Of a DNA stretch of 64,000 nucleotides, positions 1 to 9,587 are shown piece after piece. A model generated the notes under the pieces. The model saw nothing but the letters and a program-made list of their open reading frames with translations, was not told the DNA's origin and made no database searches. How positions within the stretch are numbered: the stretch's first letter is position 1; each line of letters starts with the position of its first letter. Source of the DNA: Microbacterium sp. 1S1 (GTDB lineage: Bacteria; Actinomycetota; Actinomycetes; Actinomycetales; Microbacteriaceae); assembly GCF_008271365.1 (NCBI RefSeq), contig NZ_CP043430.1:3224001-3288000 (forward strand), given 5' to 3'. A program made the translations under genes and the position numbers.

Positions 1-201
1 ATCGACGTCATCCTGCTGATCGCCGTCGGCGGTACCGCGATCGTCACCCTGTGGCACTACCTCGCCGAGCGTCACAAGGCGAAGAAGGCCGCCGCCGCGG
101 GCGAAGACGTCGTGACCGATGCCGACGAGGCGGAGGAACTCGTCCTCGATGCCGAGGTCTTCGACCGTGCTCCCGACCTGGACGGCGACGGGAAGCACTG
201 A
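1..201 (+). CDS. C-terminal end of a membrane protein (DedA-like?), partial
   Basis: Only the last 66 codons are inside the window. The fragment opens in a hydrophobic segment (IDVILLIAVGGTAIVTLW) followed by a basic stretch (RHKAKK) and an acidic cytoplasmic-looking tail ending DLDGDGKH. A last transmembrane helix followed by a basic then charged tail is how DedA/VTT proteins end, and the IDVILL start of the helix resembles them, but the fragment is too short to assign. It converges on ku, 12 bases away, with no clear terminator between them. Confidence 0.6.
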   Translation: MDVILLIAVGGTAIVTLWHYLAERHKAKKAAAAGEDVVTDADEAEELVLDAEVFDRAPDLDGDGKH

Positions 202-213
202 CCCCCTCCCGGA

Positions 214-1026
214 TCAGCCCGCGTTCTTGGAGCGCTTCTCCTTCGAGCGGGCGACGCTCGCGCGCAGCGCCTCCATCAGGTCGATGACCTCACCGCCGTC
301 GGCCCCCTTCTCGGCGTCGCCGCCGAAGGTCTCCGCGACGTCGAACGTCTCGCCGGCCTCGATCTTGGCATCGATGAGCGTGCGGAGCTCCTTCTGGTAC
401 TCGTCGACGAACTCTTCGGGATCGAAGTCCGCCGAGTAGCTGTCGACGAGGGAGGAGGAGAGCTCCAGCTCCTTCTTCGAGATCCGCACGTCCTCGTCGA
501 GGGACGGGAACTCGGCCTCGCGCACTTCGTCCGACCAGAGCAGCGTCTGCAGCACGAGCACCTTGCCGCGCACCCGCAGCGCGGCGAGCCTGGTCTTCTG
601 GCGCAACGTGAACCGCACGATCGCGGTACGGTCGGTCTGCTCCAGGGTCTTGCGCAGCAGGACGTACGCCTTGGGCGACTTGGAGTCGGGTTCCAGATAG
701 TACGGCTTGTCGAGGGTGAGCGGATCGACCTGCTCGGAGGGCACGAACTCCACGACGTCGATCTCACGGCTCTTCTCCGCCGGCAGCGCGGCGAGGTCGT
801 CTTTCGTGAGCACGACGGTCTGTCCGTCGTCGACGTACGCGCGATCGATGTCGGAGTACGCCACCGTCTCACCGCACACCTCGCACGTGCGCTGGTACCG
901 GATCCGGCCGCCATCCTTGTCGTGGACCTGATGCAGCGGCACGTCGTGGTCCTCGGTCGCGGAATACACCTTGACCGGCACGTTCACCAGCCCGAACGTC
1001 AGGGCGCCCTTCCAGATCGTCCTCAT
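214..1026 (-). CDS. ku: Non-homologous end joining protein Ku
   Basis: Bacterial Ku, 270 residues, binds DNA double-strand ends as a homodimer and recruits LigD. The N-terminus MRTIWKGALTFGLVNVPVKVY is the hallmark of the family, followed by a conserved cysteine-containing segment (RTCEVCGETVAY) and the typical core ending in a lysine/arginine-rich tail (RSKEKRSKNAG). The ATG at 1026 is chosen because homologues begin MR(T/S)IWKG; an in-frame extension to 1050 adds eight unconserved residues. It is divergent from ligD with 57 bases between the starts, the usual two-gene NHEJ arrangement. Confidence 0.96.
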   Translation of the reverse strand: MRTIWKGALTFGLVNVPVKVYSATEDHDVPLHQVHDKDGGRIRYQRTCEVCGETVAYSDIDRAYVDDGQTVVLTKDDLAALPAEKSREIDVVEFVPSEQVDPLTLDKPYYLEPDSKSPKAYVLLRKTLEQTDRTAIVRFTLRQKTRLAALRVRGKVLVLQTLLWSDEVREAEFPSLDEDVRISKKELELSSSLVDSYSADFDPEEFVDEYQKELRTLIDAKIEAGETFDVAETFGGDAEKGADGGEVIDLMEALRASVARSKEKRSKNAG

Positions 1027-1071
1027 CGCACCAGTAGACACCAGCCCCACCCGTCACGGCCACCCCTTGAC

Positions 1072-1077
1072 TACGCT
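1072..1077 (+). promoter_or_regulatory. -10 box of ligD (leaderless)
   Basis: TACGCT ends six bases before the ATG at 1084 and no Shine-Dalgarno sequence lies between, so transcription probably starts on the start codon. Confidence 0.5.
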
Positions 1078-1083
1078 GGCTCC

Positions 1084-3070
1084 ATGGTGGGAGAGGCGCA
1101 GGTCGTACAGGTCGACGGCCGACGGCTGCGCGTGACCAACCTCGACAAGGTCGTCTACCCGGAGACGGGCACGACCAAGGGCGAGGTGATCGCCTACTAC
1201 ACCGCCATCGCGCCGCTGCTCCTCCCGCTCCTCGACGGGCGCCCCGTCACCCGCAAGCGCTGGGTCGAGGGTGTCGGTACGGCGACCGCCCCCGAGGACG
1301 CGTTCTTCGCGAAGCAGCTCGAGCCGGGCGCCCCGGACTGGATCCCGCGACAGGACATCCAGCACTCCGACGGGCCCAAGGCCTACCCCCTGGTGGAGGA
1401 CGTGCCCACCCTCGTCTGGCTGGCCCAGGTCGCGGCGATCGAGCTGCACGTCCCGCAGTGGCGCTTCACCCCCGAAGGCCTGCCCGGCCGCCCCGACCGC
1501 CTCGTGCTCGACCTCGACCCCGGCCCCGGCGCGGACCTCGCCCAGTGCGCCCAGGTCGCGCGCATCGCCCGGACCCTGCTCACCGGCATGGGGCTGGACC
1601 CATTCCCCGTCACGAGCGGCAGCAAGGGCATCCATCTCTACGCGGCCCTGCCCGGCGAGCAGACCAGCGACGAGGTCTCCGCGGTGGTCAAGGAACTGGC
1701 GCGCATCATCGAGAACGACCACCCCGATCTCGCCACGAGCGTCATGTCGAAGTCCGTCCGCGGCGGGAAGGTGTTCCTCGACTGGAGCCAGAACAACGGC
1801 AAGAAGACGACGATCTCCCCCTACTCGTTGCGGGGTCGCTCCCGACCGGGTGTCGCCGCTCCCCGCACGTGGGAGGAGCTCGACGACCCCGCTCTCGCGC
1901 ACCTGGAGCTGGACGAGGTGCTCGCGCGAGCGGCCTCCGGGTTCGACCCGCTGTCGACGCTGCGCCCCGATGCTCCGGCCCGGCCGGCGGCTCTGCGCCC
2001 CTCGTCGCCGCCGACCGCGCCTGCGATCCGTGCCGCGAACGCGTCGAGCGCCCGCCGCCCCCGTCCTCTGGCGGAGCCGGCACCGGCACCCGCCGGGACC
2101 ACGCTCCCCTCCCTCGCCCCGATGCTCGCCGAGAACGGCACCCCCGCGATCGCCCGCTCCCCTGAGTTCACCGTCGTGGGTGGAGGTGAAGTGGGACGGC
2201 ATCCGCGCGATCGGGACCTGGCGCGACGGGCAGATGTCCCTGCATGCCCGCCGCGGGACCGACATCACCGCCCGCTATCCCGAGCTCACGGCAGACGGCG
2301 CCCCTTTCTTCCCGGTGGACGAGGCGATCGTGGACGGGGAGATCGTCGCCTTCGACAGGGCCGCTCGACCGAGCTTCTCCCTGCTCCAGAACCGGATGCA
2401 CCTGACCAGGCCACGGGAGATCGAGCGGGAGGTCGTACGCACACCCGTCGTGTACATGCTGTTCGACCTGCTCCGGCTCGACGGCCACGACCTCACCGCG
2501 ATGCCGCTGCGCGAGCGCCGCACGTTGCTGGGCGACATCGTGGCGGGAATCGATGCTCCCATCCAGGTGCCGCCCGTGTTCGACGACGTCGACGCCGCGC
2601 TGGCGGCGAGCGAGGAGTTCGGGCTCGAAGGCGTGGTGGTGAAAGACCCCGCCTCCCGGTACCGCCCCGGCCAGCGCTCACCCTCCTGGCTCAAGCTCAA
2701 GAACACGCACATGCAGGAGGCCGTGATCGTCGGCATCCGCCCCGGCAAGGGCGAGCGCGAGGGCACGCTGGGCTCTCTCCTCCTCGCCGTGCCCGAGGAC
2801 GGCGGCCTCCGCTACATCGGCCGAGTGGGCACCGGGTTCACCGACCGGATCCTGCGCGATCTCCTGGCCCGGCTGGAGCCACTGCGGGTGCAGCGCGCTC
2901 CCCTCGACGGCGTCCCACGGCCCGACGCAGCCGATGCGCTGTGGGTGCGCCCCGAACTCGTGGGCGAGGTGGAGTTCGCGAACTGGACGCCGGACGGCAT
3001 CCTCCGGCACGCCCGCTGGAGAGGGCTGCGCCCGGACAAGGCCGTCGACGAGATCACCGTCGAGGCGTGA
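1084..3070 (+). pseudogene. ligD: ATP-dependent DNA ligase LigD (polymerase-ligase), reading frame broken
   Basis: NHEJ ligase partner of Ku. The first frame (1084 to about 2160) encodes the LigD primase/polymerase domain: VTNLDKVVYPETGTTKGEVI, the catalytic DLDPGP, SGSKGIHLYAAL and VFLDWSQNN. The second frame (about 2163 to 3070) encodes the ATP-dependent ligase domain with the active lysine in EVKWDGIRAI, then DGEIVAFD, EGVVVKDP and WLKLKN, plus the C-terminal OB fold. The frames join if one base is removed from the CCCC run at 2159-2162, giving ...IARSLSSPSWVEVKWDG. No phosphoesterase (HFDLR-type) domain is present. Without repair, the first frame runs on as arginine/proline-rich nonsense to 3234. 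Either a real frameshift that separates polymerase from ligase or, more likely, a sequence error, because both halves are well preserved. Confidence 0.88.
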
Positions 3071-3082
3071 GCGGCACGCCGC

Positions 3083-4003
3083 TCAGGCGTGGTGCGGTTC
3101 GCAGTCGCTCTGCTCGGCCGGCTCGATCTGGAACGTCGAGTGCGCGACATCGAAATGATCCGCGAGACACGCCTGCATCTCCGCCAGCAGCGCCGCGGAG
3201 CGCCCGTCGGCCAGCAGGTCCGGCCGCACGCTGACATGTGCCGTGAACACGGGGGCGCCGCGGGTGAGCTGCCATACGTGCACATCGTGGACCCCGACGA
3301 CGCCGTCGTAGCCGAGCAGATGGGTGCGGATCTCGCCGACGGCCATGCCCTTCGGCGCCGACTCGGCGAGCACGGAGAACACCTCCTTGAGCAGCACGAA
3401 GGCGCGCGGCAGGATCATCGCCGCGATGAACAGCGAAGCGAGCGCGTCGGCGGGCATCCACCCGGTCACGAGGATCACGCCGGCCGCGATGATGACCATG
3501 AGCGAGCCGAGCAGGTCGCCCATCACCTCGAGGTAGGCACCGCGCACGTTGAGGTTCGTGCGCTGGGCGCGACTGAGCAGCCACATCGAGACCGCGTTGG
3601 CGAGGAGACCGACGACCGCCACGACGAGCATGAGTCCGCCGGCGACCTCGATCTCCGCGGGGTTCAGCAGCCGCTGGACGCCCTGCACGGCCACCACGGT
3701 GGCGAGGGCGATGAGGATGACGGCGTTGATGAGCGCGCCGAACACCTCGGCTCGCTGATAGCCGAACGTCCGGCGGTCATCAGCCGGACGCGCTGCCACC
3801 GTGGCGGCGATGAGCGCGATCACCAGCGCCGAGGAATCGGTGAACATGTGGGCGGCGTCTGCGAGCAGCGCCAGCGAACCGGTCAGGAGAGCCCCGACGA
3901 CCTGCACGATCATCACCGTGGCCGTGAGGGTCAGGGAGATCGCGAGCAGGCGTCGGCTGCTCGCCGAACGAAGGCCGCCGGGCGCGGGCGCGTGATCGTG
4001 CAT
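3083..4003 (-). CDS. Cation diffusion facilitator family transporter (CzcD-like)
   Basis: Inner-membrane metal/proton antiporter, probably Zn(II) or similar divalent cation efflux, 306 residues: six transmembrane helices followed by a cytoplasmic domain with histidines (HDVHVW) and a His-rich-ended tail (CEPHHA). Helix 2 has the metal site LADAAHMFTD (Asp49, His52, Asp56). In helix 5 the usual HxxxD reads ExxxD (Glu159, Asp163), a variation that may alter metal preference. Converges on ligD with 12 bases between the stops. A -10 box sits six bases before the ATG, so it is transcribed alone and apparently leaderless. Confidence 0.92.
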   Translation of the reverse strand: MHDHAPAPGGLRSASSRRLLAISLTLTATVMIVQVVGALLTGSLALLADAAHMFTDSSALVIALIAATVAARPADDRRTFGYQRAEVFGALINAVILIALATVVAVQGVQRLLNPAEIEVAGGLMLVVAVVGLLANAVSMWLLSRAQRTNLNVRGAYLEVMGDLLGSLMVIIAAGVILVTGWMPADALASLFIAAMILPRAFVLLKEVFSVLAESAPKGMAVGEIRTHLLGYDGVVGVHDVHVWQLTRGAPVFTAHVSVRPDLLADGRSAALLAEMQACLADHFDVAHSTFQIEPAEQSDCEPHHA

Positions 4004-4009
4004 GCCCCC

Positions 4010-4015
4010 AGGCTA
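4010..4015 (-). promoter_or_regulatory. -10 box of the CDF transporter gene (leaderless)
   Basis: On the minus strand TAGCCT lies six bases before the ATG at 4003; the spacer GGGGGC is not a convincing ribosome binding site at that distance. Confidence 0.5.
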
Positions 4016-4101
4016 GCCCGACGGCAGACGCGGAAAGGCCGTGTCCGCCTAGTCGGGAACAGTAACGATTCTCAGCTTCAGCAGGGGTTCTTGCGCGCCG
4101 A

Positions 4102-4695
4102 TCAGAGGGCGGCGAGCAGCGGCACCAGCGCCGTGAACGCACGGGCGCGGTGCGACTGCGCCTGCTTCTCCTCCGCGGTGAACTCCCCCACCGTGCGCTC
4201 CGCACCGTCCGGCTGACCGTCCGGGATGAAGATCGGGTCGTAGCCGAAGCCCCCGGCTCCCGAGGCTTGATGCGCGAGCCGTCCTGGCCAGATGCCCTCC
4301 ACGACGTGCTCGCGGCCGTCCGGCAGCACGAGGGCGATGGTCGACGTGAAGTGCGCGGCGCGATGCGGATCGGCGATGTCGCGCAGCTGGTCGAGGAGCA
4401 GCTCCAGGTTCGCCGCCGCGTCCTTCTTCTGCCCCGCCCAGTACGCGGAGAACACCCCGGGCGATCCGCCGAGCACGTCCACACAGATGCCGGAGTCGTC
4501 GGCGAGCGCGGCGAGCCCGGTGTGCGCGGCGGCTGCACGCGCTTTGAGGAGGGCGTTCTCGGCGAACGTCACTCCGTCCTCGACCGGCTCGGGTCCGTCG
4601 TACCCGACGACCTCCAGGTCGGGCCGCGTCCGCTGGACGATCTGCTGGAACTCCGCGACCTTGTGCGGGTTGTGGGTCGCCAGGACGACGCGCAT
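4102..4695 (-). CDS. rdgB: RdgB/HAM1 family non-canonical purine NTP pyrophosphatase
   Basis: Hydrolyses ITP, XTP and dITP to the monophosphates, keeping deaminated purines out of nucleic acids. 197 residues, the normal length. Visible family signatures: N-terminal VLATHNPHKVAEF, TFAENALLKA, LADDSGICVDVLGGSPGVFSA and GFGYDPIFIP. The start is two bases after the rph stop, so it is the last gene of a murI-rph-rdgB transcription unit, a standard actinobacterial order. Confidence 0.96.
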   Translation of the reverse strand: MRVVLATHNPHKVAEFQQIVQRTRPDLEVVGYDGPEPVEDGVTFAENALLKARAAAAHTGLAALADDSGICVDVLGGSPGVFSAYWAGQKKDAAANLELLLDQLRDIADPHRAAHFTSTIALVLPDGREHVVEGIWPGRLAHQASGAGGFGYDPIFIPDGQPDGAERTVGEFTAEEKQAQSHRARAFTALVPLLAAL

Positions 4696-4697
4696 GC

Positions 4698-5435
4698 TCA
4701 GGCTCCCGCCAGGGCGGCGAGCTGCCGCTCCTTCAGCTCCGCGCAGCCGGCGACGCCGAGGTCGAGGAGCGCGTCGAGCTCACGCTTGTCGAACGGCGCA
4801 CCCTCCGCCGTGCCCTGCACCTCGACGAACAGGCCACGGCCCGTCACGACGACGTTCATGTCGGTCTCGGCGCGGACGTCCTCGACGTAGGCGAGGTCGA
4901 GCATCGGTTCCCCGTCGACGATGCCGACCGAGACCGCGGAGACGGAGTCGAGCAGCGGTGTCGAGTTCTTGCCGATGAACTTCTTGTCCCGGCCCCACTC
5001 GATCGCGTCCGCGAGCGCGACGTAGGCGCCGGTGATGGCCGCGGTGCGGGTGCCGCCGTCGGCCTGGAGCACGTCGCAGTCGATGACGATGGTGTTCTCG
5101 CCGAGCGCCTTGGTGTCGACGACGGCGCGCAGCGCCCTGCCGATGAGACGGGAGATCTCGTGCGTGCGGCCGCCGATGCGACCCTTCACGCTCTCCCGAT
5201 CGTTGCGGCTGTTCGTCGCCCGCGGGAGCATGGCGTACTCCGCCGTGACCCAGCCCTTGCCCTTGCCGGTGAGCCACCGAGGCACGCCGTTCGTGAACGA
5301 GGCGGTGCTCAGCACCTTCGTCCCGCCGAAGCTGATGAGAGCGGAGCCCTCGGCCTGCGCGCTCCAGCCGCGCTCGATGGTGATCTCACGGAGCTGCGAG
5401 GCGGAACGGCCGTCGGCGCGGACGATGTCGGTCAT
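4698..5435 (-). CDS. rph: Ribonuclease PH
   Basis: Phosphorolytic 3'-to-5' exoribonuclease that trims tRNA 3' ends. 245 residues, full length, starting [20 protein letters not shown] and containing [42 protein letters not shown] and the phosphate-binding [20 protein letters not shown]. The GAGAGAAG stretch a few bases before the ATG is its ribosome binding site. Follows murI by 33 bases and abuts rdgB. Confidence 0.97.
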   Translation of the reverse strand: MTDIVRADGRSASQLREITIERGWSAQAEGSALISFGGTKVLSTASFTNGVPRWLTGKGKGWVTAEYAMLPRATNSRNDRESVKGRIGGRTHEISRLIGRALRAVVDTKALGENTIVIDCDVLQADGGTRTAAITGAYVALADAIEWGRDKKFIGKNSTPLLDSVSAVSVGIVDGEPMLDLAYVEDVRAETDMNVVVTGRGLFVEVQGTAEGAPFDKRELDALLDLGVAGCAELKERQLAALAGA

Positions 5436-5468
5436 GGGCTTCTCTCGGTCGGGGATGGAGCGACGCGC

Positions 5469-6305
5469 TCAGCGTGCGTCGAGGGCGGAATCGGGAAGCG
5501 TGATGACGCCGGTCTGGACGAGCTGCACGTCGCGCACCTCGCGCCCCATGAGCCGGTTCGCGAGGGCTGTGAAGTCGTCGGCGGAGTCCCCCGTGGCCTC
5601 GTAGACGTAGGTCGCGGTGGCGTCCGCGGACGCGAGCAGGTCCCCCCGCACGAGTTGACGGTACACGTCACCCGCCGTCTCGTCGTCGCTGGAGACCAGG
5701 GTCACCCCCTCCCCCATCACGTAGCTGATCGCGCCGCGGAGGAACGGGTAGTGCGTGCAACCGAGGACCAGCGTGTCCACCTCGGCGTCCCGCAACGGGG
5801 CGAGGTACTCCTCCGCGACGGCGAGCACCTCGGGCGTGCCGGTGACGCCCGCCTCGACGAACTCGACGAACCGGGGGCAAGCGGCCGTGAACACCTCCAG
5901 CCGCTCGTTGACCTCGAGCATGTCCTGATAGGCGCGGGAACCGATGGTGCCGACGGTGCCGATCACGCCGACGCGGCCGTTCCGCGTCGTCGAGACCGCG
6001 CGTCGCACAGCCGGTCCGATCACCTCCACCACCGGCACGTCGTAGCGTTCGCGCGCGTCGCGCAGCATCGCCGCGGAGGCTGTGTTGCACGCGATCACGA
6101 GCATCTTGACGCCCTGATCGACCAGGGTGTCGAGGACTTCGAGCGCGTAGCGCCGCACGTCCGCGATGGGCTTGGGCCCGTATGGCGAGTGGGCGGTGTC
6201 GCCGATGTAGACGAACGATTCGCGGGGCAGCTGGGCGCGGATGGCCCTGGCCACCGTGAGCCCGCCGACACCGGAGTCGAAGATCCCGATGGGCGCGTCG
6301 TTCAT
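5469..6305 (-). CDS. murI: Glutamate racemase
   Basis: Converts L- to D-glutamate for peptidoglycan, cytoplasmic, 278 residues. Shows [14 protein letters not shown], the SPYGPK loop, the first catalytic cysteine in ACNTASA and the second in GCTHYPFL. The frame stays open far upstream, but the protein begins at [15 protein letters not shown] (6305), where homologues start. A TAGGCT hexamer lies eight bases in front of this ATG. First gene of the murI-rph-rdgB run and divergent from pncB. Confidence 0.96.
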   Translation of the reverse strand: MNDAPIGIFDSGVGGLTVARAIRAQLPRESFVYIGDTAHSPYGPKPIADVRRYALEVLDTLVDQGVKMLVIACNTASAAMLRDARERYDVPVVEVIGPAVRRAVSTTRNGRVGVIGTVGTIGSRAYQDMLEVNERLEVFTAACPRFVEFVEAGVTGTPEVLAVAEEYLAPLRDAEVDTLVLGCTHYPFLRGAISYVMGEGVTLVSSDDETAGDVYRQLVRGDLLASADATATYVYEATGDSADDFTALANRLMGREVRDVQLVQTGVITLPDSALDAR

Positions 6306-6313
6306 GACTCCCC

Positions 6314-6319
6314 AGCCTA
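6314..6319 (-). promoter_or_regulatory. -10 box of the murI-rph-rdgB unit
   Basis: Minus-strand TAGGCT, eight bases before the murI ATG. The spacer GGGGAGTC could also act as a short ribosome binding site if the transcript starts a base or two upstream. Confidence 0.4.
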
Positions 6320-6356
6320 CCCGCGTGCGCGGTGCCTCGCGCATCACGCCGCTCAC

Positions 6357-6362
6357 TAAGCT
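6357..6362 (+). promoter_or_regulatory. -10 box of pncB (leaderless)
   Basis: TAAGCT ends six bases before the ATG at 6369 (spacer GAGCGC, no ribosome binding site). With the minus-strand murI box at 6314-6319 the two divergent promoters lie within 50 bases. Confidence 0.5.
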
Positions 6363-6368
6363 GAGCGC

Positions 6369-7694
6369 ATGACCACGTCGACGGCGCTGCTCACCGACCG
6401 TTACGAGCTCACGATGCTCGCCGCCTCGCTCCGGGACGGCACCGCGTCCCGTCCGAGTGTCTTCGAGCTCTTCTCCCGGCGCCTGTCCGGCGGGCGTCGC
6501 TTCGGCGTCGTCGCGGGCACCGGACGCCTGCTCGGACTGCTCCGCGACTTCCGCTTCGGCGACGACGAGCTCCGGTTCCTCCGCGACCAGCACATCGTCG
6601 ACGCCGAGACTCTCGCCTCCCTCGAGGGCTACCGCTTCACCGGCACCATCCGCGGCTACCACGAGGGCGAGCTCTATTTCCCCGGGTCCCCGATCCTGAC
6701 TGTCGAGGGCTCGTTCGCAGACGCCGTGGTCCTGGAGACCCTGGCGCTGAGCGTGCTCAACCACGACTCCGCGGTCGCCACCGCCGCCGCCCGCATGAGC
6801 ATCGCGGCCGGTGAGCGCCCGCTCGCCGAGATGGGGTCCCGGCGAGCGGCGGAGCGCTCCGCGGTCGCCGCCGCGAGGGCGGCCTACATCGCCGGATTCG
6901 GCGCCACGAGCAACCTCGAGGCCGGCCGGGCGTGGGGCATCCCGACCATGGGCACCGCGGCGCACTCGTGGACGCTGCTGCACGACAGCGAGGAGGATGC
7001 CTTCCGCGCTCAGGTGGCGAGCATGGGCGTGGACACGACCCTCCTCGTGGACACGTACGACATCCGGACCGGTGTCGACACCGCGATCCGCGTGGCCGGA
7101 ACGGGGCTCGGCGGCGTCCGCATCGACTCCGGTGACCTGCCGATCGTGGCCGCCGAGGTGCGCGCGCAGCTGGACGAGCTCGGCGCGACCGAGACCCGGA
7201 TCACGGTCACGAGCGATCTGGACGAGTACGCGATCGCCGCCCTCGCCGCGTCGCCCGTGGACGCGTACGGCGTCGGCACCTCGGTCGTCACCGGTTCGGG
7301 CTACCCGACGGCCAGCATGGTCTACAAGCTCGTCGCCCGGCAGGATGCCGACGGTGGCTGGGCCGGCGTCGCGAAGGCCTCCGCCGACAAGGCCTCCTTC
7401 GGCGGCCGCAAGGCCGCGTTCCGCACCCTCAGCGAAGGCGTGGCCGCGGCCGAGACCGTCGTCGTCTCCGACGGCTTCGAGGCACTGGACACCCCGGCCG
7501 AACACCCGGAGGGACGCCCGCTCCAGGTGACGCTCGTCGAGGGCGGCGAGATCGACACCGCCCACGAGGGGGCCGCAGGGACGGCAGCCGCCCGCGCGCA
7601 CCACCTGCGCGTTCGAGAGGAGCTCCCGGTGCGCGCGTTGGCGCTCAGCAAGTCGGATCCGGCGATCCCGACGGTCTACGTCGAGGCGAACTGA
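6369..7694 (+). CDS. pncB: Nicotinate phosphoribosyltransferase
   Basis: Makes nicotinate mononucleotide from nicotinate and PRPP in the NAD salvage pathway. 441 residues with the N-terminal [53 protein letters not shown] and the phosphate-binding loops GVRIDSGDL and TSDLDEYAI typical of the family, plus [13 protein letters not shown]. The start is fixed by the leaderless -10 box in front of it and by the conserved N-terminus. Single gene, convergent with the DUF3039 gene. Confidence 0.95.
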   Translation: MTTSTALLTDRYELTMLAASLRDGTASRPSVFELFSRRLSGGRRFGVVAGTGRLLGLLRDFRFGDDELRFLRDQHIVDAETLASLEGYRFTGTIRGYHEGELYFPGSPILTVEGSFADAVVLETLALSVLNHDSAVATAAARMSIAAGERPLAEMGSRRAAERSAVAAARAAYIAGFGATSNLEAGRAWGIPTMGTAAHSWTLLHDSEEDAFRAQVASMGVDTTLLVDTYDIRTGVDTAIRVAGTGLGGVRIDSGDLPIVAAEVRAQLDELGATETRITVTSDLDEYAIAALAASPVDAYGVGTSVVTGSGYPTASMVYKLVARQDADGGWAGVAKASADKASFGGRKAAFRTLSEGVAAAETVVVSDGFEALDTPAEHPEGRPLQVTLVEGGEIDTAHEGAAGTAAARAHHLRVREELPVRALALSKSDPAIPTVYVEAN

Positions 7695-7713
7695 GTCCGC
7701 CGGTGGACGGACG

Positions 7714-7980
7714 TCAGCCCACCATCGACTCGTAGATCTCCTTGCAGGTCGGGCAGATCGGGAACTTCTCCGGATCACGGCCCGGCGTCCACTTCTTGCC
7801 GCAGAGAGCGCGGACGGGCTTGCCCGTGATCGCCGACTCGAGGATCTTGTCCTTCTTGACGTAGTGCGAGAAGCGCTCGTGGTCGCCCGGTTCGATGTTC
7901 TCCTCGCGGAGAAGTTCTTCCAGTTCGCGATCAAGCGTTGCCACGCCGCCCTGATCGGGGCTGTCCAGCGGAGTACTCAT
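7714..7980 (-). CDS. DUF3039 domain protein
   Basis: Small acidic protein of 88 residues of unknown function, widespread in actinobacteria. The C-terminal part has cysteines arranged like a zinc ribbon (LCGKKW at about 59 and [11 protein letters not shown] near the end), preceded by HYVKKDKI and GKPVRALCG. The zinc site is inferred from the cysteine spacing only. A TAGAAT box six bases in front of the ATG supports this start and a monocistronic, leaderless message. Confidence 0.9.
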   Translation of the reverse strand: MSTPLDSPDQGGVATLDRELEELLREENIEPGDHERFSHYVKKDKILESAITGKPVRALCGKKWTPGRDPEKFPICPTCKEIYESMVG

Positions 7981-7986
7981 CCCGTG

Positions 7987-7992
7987 ATTCTA
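7987..7992 (-). promoter_or_regulatory. -10 box of the DUF3039 gene (leaderless)
   Basis: Minus-strand TAGAAT, close to the TATAAT consensus, six bases before the ATG at 7980; spacer CACGGG. Confidence 0.55.
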
Positions 7993-8021
7993 GCCGCGTC
8001 CACGCATCGGCGGGGCGGGCG

Positions 8022-9587
8022 TCACGCCGTCTCGACGAACTCCATCAGGCGTTCACCGCTGCGCTCGAAGATGCGGCCCCCGAGCACCGCTCCCCCGATG
8101 AAGACGATCATCCCCGTGACGACGCCGACCCAGAACGTGGCGGGCGCGTAACCGGCGTCGGAGGCGAGGCTCGCCGCGAACAGCCACATCGTCGGGAGGC
8201 TCAGCACGATCGCGCCAAGGAACGCCGCCGCGGGTCCGTAGATGCCGCGCGAAGTGGGGCGCTGGGGCTGCTGGAACGGGCTGTCGCCCGGCCGGGAGAC
8301 GGCGTAGGGCGCGACGACGGACACCACGCTGGAGATGCCGAGTGCGGAGAACAGCAGACTCGCCCCGAGCCCGACGAGCGGGAGCAGGTGGATCCAGCGC
8401 CCGGCGAGCAGCAGGGAGAGGGGGACGGCGATCGCCAGGACGGGGACGGCGACGAGCAGGACAGGGACGAGGCGTCCGAGTCGGTCGGGGAGACCGCGGA
8501 CTCCGCTCGCGACGTGGGTCCACAGTGCCGTCGAGTCGTAGGCGACGTCGTTATGGGGCAGCCAGCCGAAGAAGAGGGCCATGACGGGCACGGGCACGAG
8601 GGCGGCGATCTCGACCGGGACGCCCGCGACGATCAGCGGGAACACGGTCAGCACCCCCGCCACCGGAACGACGATGATGTTCATGATGTACCGACGGTCC
8701 CGCAGCCAGTACACGAGGCTCCGCGCCGCGATCGCCCCGAAGGCGTTGGAGGGCAGCAGTGCGAACCACCCCAGTCCGCTGCGCTCGCGCGCGGCGATCG
8801 GGCGCTCCGTCGTGGTGAGCAGCCGCCGCACGAACCACGCCCAAGCCCACCACAGCAGCGCCAGGGTCGCGACCGCCACGAGGCCGCTGATCCAGGCCGC
8901 GGCCGTCTCGCCTTCGGCCGCCGCGAACATCGCGGCCGGCGACGCGGCGAGCGGGGTGAACCCGATCACGCTGGTGAGGGTCGCCAACGAGGGTGGCACC
9001 TCCCCGTCCCAGCGCAGCGACCCGAGGAAGACGGCCACGGGGAAGGCGATGACGATCAGGGCGAGGGCGAACAGGGCGGTGAGTTCGCGGGAGCGGCGCT
9101 CCGGGAGGAGCAGAGCGTTGATCGCCATCCCGATCCGTGACAGGAGCACGGTGGTCAGCAGTCCCGCGATGGCGAGCAGCACGGCCAGCGGCCAGGGCGC
9201 GCCGACGCCGATCGCCACGCTCGCCACGCTCACGTAGACGGCGAGGAGTGCGAGGCTCGGCACACTCACGAGCGATGCGATCGCGAGCACCCAGGGCATC
9301 TTCCGCTCGTCGACGCCGAACACCGCGAAGCGACGGGGGTCGAGCTGGTCGACCGCCCCCACGAGGAGCGGCCCCACGAGGAAGCCGAGCAGGACCGCGG
9401 CGCCACCGAGGACGGTCACGGCGCTGGAGACGGGGACCGGCGCGTCGGCGAGGCTGAGCACCGCGACGCAGACGACCACGGCGACCGCCACGACGGCGCC
9501 GAAGGAGAGCACGGTCCGCACCCGGTGTTCTCCGCGCAGGGCGCCCAGGAGGAGCGCGAACCTCAGTCGGAGAACGTGTGCAGCCAC
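8022..9587 (-). CDS. ABC transporter permease (ABC-2-like)
   Basis: Integral membrane protein of 521 residues with about a dozen hydrophobic segments spread over its whole length (for example LLGFLVGPLLVGAV, ALALIVIAFPVAVFLG, IIVVPVAGVLTVFPLIVAGV). It overlaps the upstream ABC ATPase gene by 25 bases, and the two must form one transporter. The GTG at 9587 (VAAHVLRLRFALLLGALRG) is chosen because the frame upstream is arginine-rich shadow of the ATPase gene. Substrate cannot be told from the sequence; the permease resembles multi-helix exporters rather than importers, and no binding protein is nearby. Confidence 0.85.
   Translation of the reverse strand: MAAHVLRLRFALLLGALRGEHRVRTVLSFGAVVAVAVVVCVAVLSLADAPVPVSSAVTVLGGAAVLLGFLVGPLLVGAVDQLDPRRFAVFGVDERKMPWVLAIASLVSVPSLALLAVYVSVASVAIGVGAPWPLAVLLAIAGLLTTVLLSRIGMAINALLLPERRSRELTALFALALIVIAFPVAVFLGSLRWDGEVPPSLATLTSVIGFTPLAASPAAMFAAAEGETAAAWISGLVAVATLALLWWAWAWFVRRLLTTTERPIAARERSGLGWFALLPSNAFGAIAARSLVYWLRDRRYIMNIIVVPVAGVLTVFPLIVAGVPVEIAALVPVPVMALFFGWLPHNDVAYDSTALWTHVASGVRGLPDRLGRLVPVLLVAVPVLAIAVPLSLLLAGRWIHLLPLVGLGASLLFSALGISSVVSVVAPYAVSRPGDSPFQQPQRPTSRGIYGPAAAFLGAIVLSLPTMWLFAASLASDAGYAPATFWVGVVTGMIVFIGGAVLGGRIFERSGERLMEFVETA

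Noticed and set aside
2200..3234. Continuation of the first ligD frame to 3234 as a longer protein
   Set aside because: It turns into Arg/Pro-rich sequence, whereas the neighbouring frame encodes the conserved ligase domain.
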